NCBI GenBank assembly: GCA_041687805.1
Contig: JBDNJK010000084.1
Span: 3,320 to 67,319 of the forward strand
DNA: 64,000 nt
Origin: SZUA-87 sp041687805
Lineage (GTDB): Bacteria > Actinomycetota > Acidimicrobiia > Acidimicrobiales > Aldehydirespiratoraceae
Reading direction: 5' to 3'
Program-made: the position numbers and the translations under genes
Notes under the pieces: generated by a model
Database searches by the model: none
What the model saw: only the letters and a program-made list of their open reading frames with translations
Told to the model about the DNA's origin: nothing
In this document: positions 8,991 to 17,154 of the stretch, in pieces
How the letters are laid out: each line of letters starts with the position of its first letter
How positions within the stretch are numbered: position 1 is the first letter of the stretch

Positions 8991-9305
8991 TTATCCGCGG
9001 CTGTCGACCCTTACGCGAATGTCGGTGATGGTTGACGTTTTTGTGATCTCACCAACCCGAGAAACAACCTCATTGTGAAGCCATTTCAGCTCTGCCGCCC
9101 AGGCCGGATCATCGGCGGCGACGATGATCACATCGCCTTCGATCGCGGTAGGTCGCGAGTGGGCGGCCAGATCGACACCGACGATTTCGTCCCACCTCCC
9201 GAACACCGTCGACAGCACATCGGTGGACGGTGCGCGCAACGTTCCGAGAAGGTGCTCGATAGCAGCCGAAATGCTTCGCGGTTGCGTGTTCCCCCGACGT
9301 TTCAT
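8991..9305 (-). CDS. dciA: DciA-type DUF721 protein
   Basis: A 104-residue DUF721 protein. DciA proteins recruit and load the replicative helicase DnaB in bacteria without DnaC or DnaI. The C-terminal domain is present: LSTVFGRWDEIVGVDLAAHS, then DVIIVAADDPAWAAELKWLH and a final strand with ITDIRVRV. The ATG at 9305 is preferred; GGAG lies four bases upstream and just precedes the recF stop, so translation is coupled. A GTG at 9329 inside recF would add eight residues. It is placed between recF and gyrB as in other actinobacteria, and fits the dnaB gene with no loader in this window. Confidence 0.88.
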   Translation of the reverse strand: MKRRGNTQPRSISAAIEHLLGTLRAPSTDVLSTVFGRWDEIVGVDLAAHSRPTAIEGDVIIVAADDPAWAAELKWLHNEVVSRVGEITKTSTITDIRVRVDSRG

Positions 9306-9306
9306 C

Positions 9307-10383
9307 TTACTCCACTGTGATTGTGCCACGTTCCACCCTCATCACATGAGCGGGCTTTGCTCCCGGCGGCAACCCAGAAGCCGCCGTCAACAGACTCTGT
9401 GACTGCGGCAGCGCGTCCAGCAGCGCTCCGGCGCGGCCCGGATCTAGCTCCGAGAAGACGTCATCGAGCAGGAGCACCGGAGACCAACCAGCGCTACGGC
9501 TAACAGCATCAACCGCCAGACGCATCGCCAGGGCCAGAGATCTCTGCTCACCTTGTGAGGCGTGGGTTCGTGCCGGCACGCCGCCTATCGACAAGTCGAG
9601 TTCGTCACGGTGAGGACCAATAGTCGATACTCCACGCCTCAAATCGACTTGGCGAGACTCGGCCAAAGCGTCAGACAGGTCTCCCTCCCAGCTCGACAAG
9701 TATTCGATCCGAACCTCCGCGGCGCGTCGGGCGACATTGTCATATGAGGCCCGAAGTTGAGGTCGGATCTCATCAAGCAGCTCCAAACGAGCCCGTCGAA
9801 CCGATTCACCCACCTCGGCCAACTTCGAATCCCACACATCGAGCGTGTATTCGGCGTCGGCATCCAAACGCCCGCCAGAAGAACGCAGCAACGCGTTGCG
9901 CTGCTTCAGAACCCGCTCCAAATCCGATCTGAGAGCATCGTGGCGGCGATGCCTCCCGACAAGAGCGTCGTCGATCCAGCGCCGTCTGAGAGCCGGTCCG
10001 ACCTTGACAAGAGACAGATCGTCGGGAGAGAACACGGTGACTCGAACTACGCCAAGAAGGTCGCGGTTGCGTTGGACCCTCTGACGATTGATCTGAACGC
10101 GATTTCGCCCGATACGTGGTAGCTCGGCCTCGACCAGTTGTTCTCGTCCATCGTCGGATTGCACAGTTGCTCTCATCACCGCCGAATCGGCGCCGATTCG
10201 GATGAGAGCATCGTCGGAAACACCACGGAAACTGCCGGCACCAGATAGCCAACCGATCGCTTCGATCAGATTCGACTTTCCCTGCCCGTTCTCACCCACG
10301 ATGGCGGTGAGTCCAGGTCCGAGCTCCACGTCGGCCAGGTGATAGTTGCGAAAGTTTTCGAGATGAAGAGCGCGCACCAACAC
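9307..10383 (-). CDS. recF: DNA replication and repair protein RecF
   Basis: A 358-residue SMC-like ATPase that helps load RecA at gaps. The Walker A motif is GENGQGKSNLIEAIGWL near residue 35, the ABC signature is ASQGEQRSLALAMRLA (about 275) and Walker B is PVLLLDDVFSELDPGR (about 305). The N-terminal LHLENFRNYHLADVELGPG is typical. It starts at 10383, 15 bp behind the end of dnaN, and its stop is two bases in front of the dciA start. Full length for the family. Confidence 0.97.
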   Translation of the reverse strand: MLVRALHLENFRNYHLADVELGPGLTAIVGENGQGKSNLIEAIGWLSGAGSFRGVSDDALIRIGADSAVMRATVQSDDGREQLVEAELPRIGRNRVQINRQRVQRNRDLLGVVRVTVFSPDDLSLVKVGPALRRRWIDDALVGRHRRHDALRSDLERVLKQRNALLRSSGGRLDADAEYTLDVWDSKLAEVGESVRRARLELLDEIRPQLRASYDNVARRAAEVRIEYLSSWEGDLSDALAESRQVDLRRGVSTIGPHRDELDLSIGGVPARTHASQGEQRSLALAMRLAVDAVSRSAGWSPVLLLDDVFSELDPGRAGALLDALPQSQSLLTAASGLPPGAKPAHVMRVERGTITVE

Positions 10384-10397
10384 CGCGTGGCGGCCGG

Positions 10398-11498
10398 TCA
10401 GCTCACCCGCACCGGCATGAGGAGATAGAGAAAGTCTTCGTCCTCGACCGAGCGAAGCAAGGCAGGTTTGAGTTCGTCGACGGTTTCCAGGGTGATCTCA
10501 TCGCCCGGAGCCACCTCAATGCCGTCGATCAGATACTCAGGGTTGAACGCAACGGTGAGGTCTTCGCCTTGATACGCAGCAGGCATCGATTCGTGGGCCT
10601 GCCCAACGTCCTGGGTAACGGCCACCAATTCAAGACCATCAGATGACATCGAAAGACGAATGGGTGTGGATTCCTGAGCCATGAGGCGCACTCGCTTCAC
10701 CGCTTCGAGCAACGCACCGCGATCAATCGTGAGTCGATTGGGGTGATTGGTCGGAATCAAACCTCGGTAGTTGGGAAAATCGCCTTCGATCAATCGAGTG
10801 GTGACTGACACGTTGGCGACCTCGAAGCTGGCTTCCTGGGTGCCCAATCTCAAGGTGAGCTCCTCGGAGTCACCGATCAGGCGACTCAGCTCCAACAAAG
10901 ATTTGCTTGGTACCAAGACCTTCTGTCCCTCGCCGAGAATTGATGTTCCGGCCAGATCACACACCGACAAGCGGTAGGAGTCGGTCGAGACCAGTCGGAG
11001 ACCGTCGTTTTCGGCAGCCATCAAAACACCGGTGAGAATCGGCCTGGCATCATCGGACGACGCCGACTTGACCACCTGCTGGAGCGCTGATCGAAACGCC
11101 GCACCATCGAGCGTGACGGCATCACCCTCTGGAGCGCTGATCTCAGGAAAATCATCAGCCGGAATGGTGCGAATCGCGAACTCTGAGGGAGCTGACACGA
11201 TGCTGAGCTCGTCGTTCTCCATCGTGACTTCCACCGCGCCTGGCCTCAAGGACCGCACAACATCAGTGATCAGCTTGGCCGGAGCCACCACAACGCCATC
11301 CTCGGCGCCAGCCACCGTGGTCTTGGCTGTGATGGTGAGATCGAGATCGCTGCCGGTGACCGTGAGGAGATCACCGGACAACACGAGGTGTAATCCGGAC
11401 AACACCGGAAGAACGCCACCTCTCGTACTCACGGCGTGTCCCGCTGAGATGAGGGCGTTCTGCAGGATGTCTCGTTCGCAGCGAAACTTCATACCCAT
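10398..11498 (-). CDS. dnaN: DNA polymerase III beta subunit (sliding clamp)
   Basis: A 366-residue clamp that tethers the replicative polymerase to DNA. The first domain begins MKFRCERDILQNALISAGHA and continues LPVLSGLHLVLSGDLLTVTGSDLDLTI, and the protein ends in the typical EDFLYLLMPVRVS. Three repeated clamp folds are recognisable at about residues 1-125, 126-245 and 246-366. Two ATG codons are possible (11498 and 11492); the second matches the usual family N-terminus. It is followed closely by recF, and separated from dnaA by a 240-bp gap. Confidence 0.97.
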   Translation of the reverse strand: MGMKFRCERDILQNALISAGHAVSTRGGVLPVLSGLHLVLSGDLLTVTGSDLDLTITAKTTVAGAEDGVVVAPAKLITDVVRSLRPGAVEVTMENDELSIVSAPSEFAIRTIPADDFPEISAPEGDAVTLDGAAFRSALQQVVKSASSDDARPILTGVLMAAENDGLRLVSTDSYRLSVCDLAGTSILGEGQKVLVPSKSLLELSRLIGDSEELTLRLGTQEASFEVANVSVTTRLIEGDFPNYRGLIPTNHPNRLTIDRGALLEAVKRVRLMAQESTPIRLSMSSDGLELVAVTQDVGQAHESMPAAYQGEDLTVAFNPEYLIDGIEVAPGDEITLETVDELKPALLRSVEDEDFLYLLMPVRVS

Positions 11499-11738
11499 GG
11501 TGCTGTTACTTCTTCCGGTTGTATGTAATCCAAGTAATAGAAGTTCATAGGGCTTGTGGATTGTGGATTATGGCCGCTTTGGCTTGCAATGACAACGATC
11601 GCGTTTCCCCAAGATCTCCAACGTGTGTCACAGGTTGGGCTGTCTGAGAAGCCGGGTGGTGGATGGAGGCACAGTTGTGCTCCTCGCGTCCACGGCCCGG
11701 GAGCAGGCTTTCCACAGATGTTTCTACAGAGGTTGAAC
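11499..11738. other. dnaA-dnaN intergenic region (possible part of the origin)
   Basis: A 240-bp gap without a gene. Near dnaN it has two overlapping DnaA-box-like words (TTGTGGATT at 11554-11562 and TGTGGATTA at 11562-11570, the latter one mismatch from the consensus). Near dnaA lies TTTCCACAG (11709-11717). Many actinobacterial origins lie in this interval, but the boxes here are few and weak and the segment is not AT-rich over its length. It must at least hold the dnaN promoter. Confidence 0.4.
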
Positions 11739-13139
11739 TCATGACGGATGATTGAGTCGGTGTTGAAGCTCGGTCACCTTGTCGAAGATCTTCTGTCGCT
11801 CCCCCATCCGAGCCTCAATCTTGCGCACCGCATGCATCACCGTGGTGTGATCGCGGTTGCCGAATGATTTACCGATCTGGGGATAGGACATGTCGGTGCT
11901 GTTACGCGTGACATACATCGCGATTTGGCGAGCATCCACGAGAGGCCTCTGGCGACTCCCACCGGTGAGCTGATCGACTGTGAAGCCGAACATGTCGGCT
12001 GTGTGGTCGATGATCAGTGAGGCAGTGACAGGAGGCTTTGCGGATTTGCTGATGAGGTCGGCCAGCACCATCGAGGCCAAGTCGGCTGTGAGATGCTCAT
12101 GAGTGAGGTTGGAAAATGCCGTAACCTTTATGAGCGCTCCCTCAAGTTCGCGTATGGAGTCGGTGATGTTCTCGGCGATGAACGAAAACACCTCACTGGG
12201 TATCTCGAGGGTTTGAGATCCGGCCTTCTTGTGAAGGATTGCCAACCGAGTTTCCAGGTCTGGTGGTTGGATATCGGTGATCAACCCCCACTTGAACCGA
12301 CTACGAAGTCGATCTTCGAGAGTCGGAATGGCATCGGGTGTGCGATCAGATGACAACACAATCTGTTTGTTGTTCTGGTGTAGCTCGTTGAATGTGTGGA
12401 AGAACTCTTCTTGGAAGCCGTCCTTGCCTTCCATGAATTGAATGTCGTCAACCAACAGCACGTCGTTCTCGCGGTACCTGCGCTTGAAGTCGGGCAGGTT
12501 GTTGGTTCGAATAGCTTCGACGAACTCGTTGAGAAATGTCTCAGACGAGACGTAACGAACCTTCGACTCTGGGTAGTGATGGCTCACGTAGTGGGCGATG
12601 CCTCGTAGAAGGTGAGTCTTGCCAAGGCCGGAATCTCCGTAGATGAACAACGGGTTGTAGCTCATCGCCGGTGTTTCGGCTACAGCGAGTGCCGCGGCAT
12701 GAGCGAAACGATTTGAGGGGCCAATCACGAAATGCTCGAACGTGAATTTTTCGTTGATGCTTTCGCGGTTGAGCCCGTTGATCACAGCTGGCGGCGGTTT
12801 GACTCCGTAGCTGAGGTCGGGGGCGGGGACGTCGAACGCAACGTCGTCCCAGTCGGTTTGGATCTCAACTCTTACCTTGCACGGGTTGTCTGACTCATCG
12901 ATCGCGTCCTGGACCAAGCCCATGTAGCGACCTTCGATCCTTTCCTTTTGAAGGCCATTGGGTACTACAAGTACCAAGTCGCCTTCGTCGAAGGCGACCG
13001 CACGAGCCCCGCTGAACGTTGTGTTCCATACCGCGTCGCTCACTTGGGAGCGAATAGATTCCGAACAATTACCCCACAGCCGGTCGGCGTCCTCGGATTC
13101 TCCCACTCGTATCAATCCTGTCTCCACAGTGTCGTCCAC
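11739..13139 (-). CDS. dnaA: Chromosomal replication initiator protein DnaA
   Basis: A 466-residue initiator. Domain I is short, and a linker ends near residue 125. The AAA+ domain has NRFAHAAALAVAETPAMSYN, Walker A GDSGLGKTHLLRGIAHY and Walker B NDVLLVDDIQFMEGKDGFQ. Domain IV ends with the DnaA-box-binding signature FGNRDHTTVMHAVRKIEARM. The GTG at 13139 has no ribosome site; a GTG at 13106 has AGGA nine bases upstream and would give 455 residues, so the start is open. If the later start is right, the pair of inverted DnaA-box-like 9-mers at 13132-13151 falls in the untranslated leader, fitting autoregulation. Confidence 0.97.
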   Translation of the reverse strand: MDDTVETGLIRVGESEDADRLWGNCSESIRSQVSDAVWNTTFSGARAVAFDEGDLVLVVPNGLQKERIEGRYMGLVQDAIDESDNPCKVRVEIQTDWDDVAFDVPAPDLSYGVKPPPAVINGLNRESINEKFTFEHFVIGPSNRFAHAAALAVAETPAMSYNPLFIYGDSGLGKTHLLRGIAHYVSHHYPESKVRYVSSETFLNEFVEAIRTNNLPDFKRRYRENDVLLVDDIQFMEGKDGFQEEFFHTFNELHQNNKQIVLSSDRTPDAIPTLEDRLRSRFKWGLITDIQPPDLETRLAILHKKAGSQTLEIPSEVFSFIAENITDSIRELEGALIKVTAFSNLTHEHLTADLASMVLADLISKSAKPPVTASLIIDHTADMFGFTVDQLTGGSRQRPLVDARQIAMYVTRNSTDMSYPQIGKSFGNRDHTTVMHAVRKIEARMGERQKIFDKVTELQHRLNHPS

Positions 13140-13420
13140 AGGTGTGGACGAGGTAAGGCAAGTTCTTTGTATTCCAATCGTTTACGGGCCGGGCCAACCT
13201 CGCTCGACATCGTCCACCGATGGGTTGGCGAACGTAGCAGTGCTGTGGACAGCCGCAACTCGGAGATTTGCGACGTATCAAAACCCCTGCTCAGAGGGTC
13301 TATTTAACGATGTAATTACATTATTGGAAGATCCATTACACTATTGTCGTTCTCGGCCTACTTATTGCTTGATCGATAAACATCAGCGAGCGCTTATATT
13401 GTCGCATTGTGCGTCGTGGT
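13130..13420. other. Candidate oriC / dnaA-rpmH divergent control region
   Basis: Leading-strand genes switch direction here. Four words close to the actinobacterial DnaA box TTGTCCACA occur: TCGTCCACA at 13132-13140, its exact inverse TGTGGACGA at 13143-13151, TCGTCCACC at 13210-13218 and TGTGGACAG at 13244-13252. An AT-rich stretch follows (about 13300-13405) with the 12-bp palindrome ATGTAATTACAT at 13310-13321, suited to duplex opening. The segment also has to hold the dnaA and rpmH promoters. That it is the origin is inference; the dnaA-dnaN gap is the alternative. Confidence 0.5.
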
Positions 13421-13534
13421 TGCCGCGGTGATGATCCGACCATACGGTTATGCGCTGACGTCAACGGTTTCCATACCCCCGAAACCGAATTTTGCCTTCG
13501 CCGGTGTCCTGTCGAAGGCCTTCCGGAGGAAGAC

Positions 13535-13669
13535 ATGAAGCGCCCCTACCAACCCAACACCCGCAAGCGGAGCAAGAAGCATGGCTTTCGCTCCCGGATG
13601 AGCACACGCGCCGGCCGTGCTGTGCTTCGGTCCCGTCGCCAGAAGGGCCGCGCCCGTCTTTCGGCGTGA
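13535..13669 (+). CDS. rpmH: Large ribosomal subunit protein bL34
   Basis: A 44-residue, very basic protein, MKRPYQPNTRKRSKKHGF to the end ARLSA, matching bL34 over its whole length. GGAGGA at 13525-13530 fixes the ATG at 13535; a longer upstream reading in this frame is not real. It is the first plus-strand gene after dnaA, as in nearly all bacteria. Its stop overlaps the GTG start of rnpA. Confidence 0.98.
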   Translation: MKRPYQPNTRKRSKKHGFRSRMSTRAGRAVLRSRRQKGRARLSA

Positions 13670-14001
13670 TCAAAAGTCTTTCGGATCGCCGTTCGTTTCA
13701 ACGGCTGCGATCGCGTGGAGTGAAATGTGGTCGAGGTCCCATAAGGATCGTCCACCTATCCATTCCTGGTGATCCAGTACGAGTAGCGTTTGCCATTCCC
13801 CGATTGGTGGGTGGCGCAGTGGTCAGGAATCGGATCAGGCGACGGATCAAAGCCGTGCTACGAGAGTTGTCCATGAAATCAGCAGGTTCATTGCCTGGAG
13901 GCGACTACCTCATTCGGATCACCGCGCCTCTTGATCGCTTCGATCACAACGCACTGACTCGAGCGATTACCGAACTGGTTTCTGAGAAGAGGCTGGCATG
14001 A
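13666..14001 (+). CDS. rnpA: Ribonuclease P protein component
   Basis: A 111-residue basic protein, the cofactor of RNase P RNA in tRNA 5' maturation. The RNP motif is GGAVVRNRIRRRIKAVLREL (about residues 47-66), and the C-terminal strand GGDYLIRITAPL is typical. The GTG at 13666 overlaps the rpmH stop (GTGA), so translation is coupled and the usual family N-terminus SLSDRRSFQRLRSRG starts three residues later. The gene ends in an ATGA overlap with yidD. Confidence 0.95.
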   Translation: MIKSLSDRRSFQRLRSRGVKCGRGPIRIVHLSIPGDPVRVAFAIPRLVGGAVVRNRIRRRIKAVLRELSMKSAGSLPGGDYLIRITAPLDRFDHNALTRAITELVSEKRLA

Positions 14002-14240
14002 CGCCGGCGGCTCGTCTTTTGCGCAAGGCAGCACGTGGTTACCAACGGCTGTTTGCCGGTCGGCCGTCGCCGTGTCGTTACGAGCCATCGTGCTCCACCT
14101 ATGCCATCGAGGCCGTGGAGACACATGGCGCGTTCAGGGGCGGATGGTTCGCAACAAAACGAATTTGCCGGTGTCACCCTTGGGGTGGCCACGGTTGGGA
14201 CCCAGTCCCTGAAGCCAGGGAGCATCAATGTTCAACCTGA
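13998..14240 (+). CDS. yidD: Membrane protein insertion efficiency factor YidD
   Basis: An 80-residue protein with the family core LLRKAARGYQRLFAG, PCRYEPSCSTYAIEAVETHG and the end RICRCHPWGGHGWDPVP with its conserved cysteines. YidD proteins assist insertion of membrane proteins. It overlaps rnpA by four bases at its start and the first codons of yidC at its end, giving a tightly coupled rpmH-rnpA-yidD-yidC operon. Confidence 0.94.
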   Translation: MTPAARLLRKAARGYQRLFAGRPSPCRYEPSCSTYAIEAVETHGAFRGGWFATKRICRCHPWGGHGWDPVPEAREHQCST

Positions 14241-15412
14241 TTTTCGACAGCATCGCAGGATTGGTGGCGTGGTTCTATTCGATATGGCCGTCATACGGCA
14301 TGTCGGTGGCCTTCCTCACGTTGGCGGTGATGGTGTTCGTGACGCCGCTCACGCTGAAGAGCACCAAATCGATGCTGCAGATGCAAAGGCTTCAGCCAGA
14401 ACTGAAGGCGATTCAGGCTCGTTACAAAGACGATCGCCAGAAGATGAACGAAGAGTTGATGAAGTTCTACCAAGAGAACGGCATCAATCCCTTGGGCGGC
14501 TGTCTGCCGATGATCATCCAAATGCCTGTGTTCTTGGTGTTGTTCAGAGTGGTACGCGGCCTCACCCGCCGTGCCACTGATGTTGGTCAACAGTTTGGTT
14601 GGACGGCGGGCCATGGCAACGGAGCGAGCACCATAGCGTCGAGCGAACGTGTGTTCGATCCAGACAACGTGAGTCTTACCAGCAAGCTCTACGAGAATCT
14701 GCATACCCATACTGAGATGGTGTCGTGGGGGATCGATCTCTCACGTTCAGCTCAAGATGTGATGCGTGAGAGCATCGTCTCCGCGCTCCCCTACTTCGTA
14801 CTCATCGCCATTGTGCTGGTGAGTAGCATTTACCAACAGCGACAGATTCAAGGCCGCAACACCGGTTCTCAGGTCAACTCGCAACAGCAGATGATCATGA
14901 AGATCATGCCGTTCATGCTGCCGGTGTTCAGCTTCACAATGCCGGCGGCGTTGGTTGTGTACTTCGTCATCTCAAACGTCTACCGGATTGGCCAGCAGGG
15001 ATACATCACGCATTCCCTCTACAGCGGAGAAGAAAGTCTCGGCGCCCAGATCGCCAAGCAGCGCAAATCCGATTCCAGTGATTCAAAGGGCTCGGGGGCC
15101 AAAGAGGCCAAGAGTTCCGCCGAGCAGTCGAAGTCGTCGCGTGGCGGATCGACGTCGGGCAATAAGGACCTGTCTGCCAAGCGACTCCGGAGCGACCGTG
15201 CTCCCAAGGAGCAGCCGGAGAAGTCCAAGACCAAGAAGGCAAAGCCGACGAAACCGAAGGCGAAGGGTAGCCGTCGCTCCCCCGCCGCCGGCGGCAAGTC
15301 GGCGAGTCGCAAGGATCGACAGGGTGGCCGTACCGGCAAAGCGCCAACACGTGCCAAGGGAGGTCGGACGACCGACCCAGGAAGCCCACAACACCGCAAA
15401 CGAAAGAAGTAG
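14228..15412 (+). CDS. yidC: Membrane protein insertase YidC
   Basis: A 394-residue insertase of the Oxa1 type. Membrane segments are at about 15-35 (FYSIWPSYGMSVAFLTLAVM), 85-105 (GGCLPMIIQMPVFLVLFRVV), 183-203 (ALPYFVLIAIVLVSSIY) and 228-255 (IMPFMLPVFSFTMPAALVVY). The coiled cytoplasmic loop MQMQRLQPELKAIQARY... and QKMNEELMKFYQENGINPLG is typical. A long tail of about 130 residues after residue 265 is rich in Lys, Ser, Arg and Gly and ends HRKRKK, as in insertases that bind ribosomes without SRP help. It overlaps yidD by 13 bp. Confidence 0.95.
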   Translation: MFNLIFDSIAGLVAWFYSIWPSYGMSVAFLTLAVMVFVTPLTLKSTKSMLQMQRLQPELKAIQARYKDDRQKMNEELMKFYQENGINPLGGCLPMIIQMPVFLVLFRVVRGLTRRATDVGQQFGWTAGHGNGASTIASSERVFDPDNVSLTSKLYENLHTHTEMVSWGIDLSRSAQDVMRESIVSALPYFVLIAIVLVSSIYQQRQIQGRNTGSQVNSQQQMIMKIMPFMLPVFSFTMPAALVVYFVISNVYRIGQQGYITHSLYSGEESLGAQIAKQRKSDSSDSKGSGAKEAKSSAEQSKSSRGGSTSGNKDLSAKRLRSDRAPKEQPEKSKTKKAKPTKPKAKGSRRSPAAGGKSASRKDRQGGRTGKAPTRAKGGRTTDPGSPQHRKRKK

Positions 15413-15482
15413 GACTTGTCGTCGTGGACCCCAGGTGGTCCCGACCTTCACGACGAGTTCGATTAACCAGGGAGGAAATATT

Positions 15483-16397
15483 GTGGATTGGGTAGAAGGT
15501 ATTGGGATCTCCGTTGAGGAGGCCAAGAGCATGGCGCTCGAGGCACTTGGAGTTCACGAAGATGATGCCGAGTTCGAAGTTTTGGCCGAGGCAAAGTTGG
15601 GTTTGTTCAATCGAGTAAAAGAAAAGGCTCGGGTTCGTGTCCGAGTAAAACCGGCGACGCCAAGGGCAAAGGACGACCGTAGGCGTCGTCGCAGCCGTTC
15701 AGGCAGTAAAGATTCGCACGAATCATCGAATAGGGGAGAGAAGTCCTCTAACAACGGCGGAAGGAACCAACGGAAGTCTTCCGATTCTCGACCTCAAACG
15801 GATCATAAATCCGATGAGTCGGCGCCGAAGAAGAAGTCCGGCGGGCAGCAAGGCAGGAATCGCAAGAAGGACGACGGCAGGGACGCTGCCCCCAACTCCA
15901 AGGATGAGAATATGGAAACAATGACACTTGTCGAGCAGGCCGATGTGGCCGAGGCATTTGTAACTGGTCTGGCTGCCGAGTTCGGGCAGACAGTGACGTT
16001 CGAGCGGCGGGATGTCGACGAAAATGAGATTCGAATCACGGTCAACGGAGACATTCTGGGCCGAATGATTGGTCGTCATGGCGCTACCGCCAACGCCATC
16101 GATGAGCTGGTCCGCACGGTTCTCCAGCGTCAGGCCGGGGGTGGACGCGACGGTCGAGTGAGAATCGATATCGGTGGTGTGGCCAGTCGTAGAGAAGATG
16201 CGCTTCGTGCGTTCTGCGTCAAGATCGCCGCTCAGGTACGTGAATCTGGCAAGGAAGTTGCTCTGGAGCCGATGAGGGGATCGGACCGCAAGGTTGTCCA
16301 TGATGCCATGACATCAGAGGACGGTGTCGGCACTATTTCCGAGGGCGAAGACCCCAATCGCAGGGTTGTTGTAGTTACTGCAGGTAATGACGACTGA
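15483..16397 (+). CDS. khpB: KhpB/Jag RNA-binding protein
   Basis: A 304-residue protein with the three Jag parts in order. The Jag-N domain (residues 1-57) begins VDWVEGIGISVEEAKSMALE and has GLFNRVKEKARVRVRV. A basic, Ser/Asn/Lys-rich linker runs from about 60 to 140. The KH domain (about 145-225) has the nucleic-acid loop DILGRMIGRHGATANAIDEL, and an R3H domain ends the protein (REDALRAFCVKIA, DRKVVHDAM). KhpB acts with KhpA on small RNAs and cell elongation in Gram-positives. GTG 15483 is chosen: GGAGG lies about eight bases upstream and family homology begins there. The gene overlaps rsmG. Confidence 0.92.
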   Translation: MDWVEGIGISVEEAKSMALEALGVHEDDAEFEVLAEAKLGLFNRVKEKARVRVRVKPATPRAKDDRRRRRSRSGSKDSHESSNRGEKSSNNGGRNQRKSSDSRPQTDHKSDESAPKKKSGGQQGRNRKKDDGRDAAPNSKDENMETMTLVEQADVAEAFVTGLAAEFGQTVTFERRDVDENEIRITVNGDILGRMIGRHGATANAIDELVRTVLQRQAGGGRDGRVRIDIGGVASRREDALRAFCVKIAAQVRESGKEVALEPMRGSDRKVVHDAMTSEDGVGTISEGEDPNRRVVVVTAGNDD

Positions 16398-17022
16398 CGA
16401 CTTCCTGTCGAAGCTCGATCTGGCATGGAAGCCGGCTCGAGCGATGGGTGCCCTTGGCGGCGCCTCAGTTGCAGAATTGTGTGATCATGCGGCCGGGTTC
16501 ATCCCGGCCGCTTTTCGCGTCGACTCCCCCACTAACTGCCTCGATATCGGCACAGGAGTCGGTCTGCCAGGCATTTTCTTGGCATTTGCCCTCCCCGAAA
16601 GCCGCTGGACATTACTGGACGCCAGTGAGCGGCGTTGTGAGATCGCGGCCCAGGCCGTCTCTGCTGTAGGTGTCGACCATCGTGTAGAGGTGGTTCATGG
16701 TCGTGCCGACGTACTCGCTCGTTCTAGTACGTCTCGACAAGGGTTCGATTTCGTGGTGAGCCGACTGTTCGGACCTATGTCGGAGACGATTGAGTGTGGT
16801 ATGCCCTGTGTGAAGGTTGGCGGATCGCTCGTGGCGTCGTGTGCGGATGAGATGGTTGTGGCTTGGCAGAACGCTAGCTTGGCGGCCGTTGGCGGTCATT
16901 ATGTTGGGTCATGGAAGTCTGACAGTGGTGTGTATGTTCGAGTCGATGGTGTCAGTGGGCTAGAGGATCGGTTTCCTCGCCGGCCGGCAGCTCGCCGTCG
17001 CTCTCCCCTGTTTCCGCTCTGA
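16387..17022 (+). CDS. rsmG: 16S rRNA (guanine-N7) methyltransferase RsmG
   Basis: A 211-residue methyltransferase of the GidB family that modifies 16S rRNA G527. The SAM-binding motif is NCLDIGTGVGLPGIFLAF (about residues 46-63), followed by WTLLDASERRCEI and a catalytic-fold strand FDFVVSRLFGPMSE. Its start overlaps khpB by 11 bp. The last residues are Arg- and Pro-rich. The parS site begins 10 bp behind its stop. Confidence 0.93.
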   Translation: MTTDDFLSKLDLAWKPARAMGALGGASVAELCDHAAGFIPAAFRVDSPTNCLDIGTGVGLPGIFLAFALPESRWTLLDASERRCEIAAQAVSAVGVDHRVEVVHGRADVLARSSTSRQGFDFVVSRLFGPMSETIECGMPCVKVGGSLVASCADEMVVAWQNASLAAVGGHYVGSWKSDSGVYVRVDGVSGLEDRFPRRPAARRRSPLFPL

Positions 17023-17031
17023 TATCCCGCT

Positions 17032-17057
17032 CGAGTTGTTTCACGTGAAACAACTCG
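17032..17057. promoter_or_regulatory. parS: parS centromere site
   Basis: The 16-bp consensus TGTTTCACGTGAAACA is present without mismatch at 17037-17052, and its symmetry extends five bases on each side to a 26-bp perfect palindrome. ParB binds this sequence and spreads from it to organise and segregate the origin region. It lies in the rsmG-parA gap, about 100 bp before parA, so ParB binding may also control parAB. I found no second perfect copy in the window. Confidence 0.97.
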
Positions 17058-17154
17058 GAGCCGGAACGCCAAACCGATAAACCCTGTCGATGGTCCTTGC
17101 AACTCGTCGATACATCGGGAAGGATTACGCGATTACCTGAAAGGTAGACGCTTA

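Noticed and set aside
14955..15482. Long 5' extension of the khpB frame
   Set aside because: It runs through the end of yidC in another frame and codes Arg/Pro/Ser-rich sequence; Jag-N homology begins only at 15483, where a GGAGG site stands.
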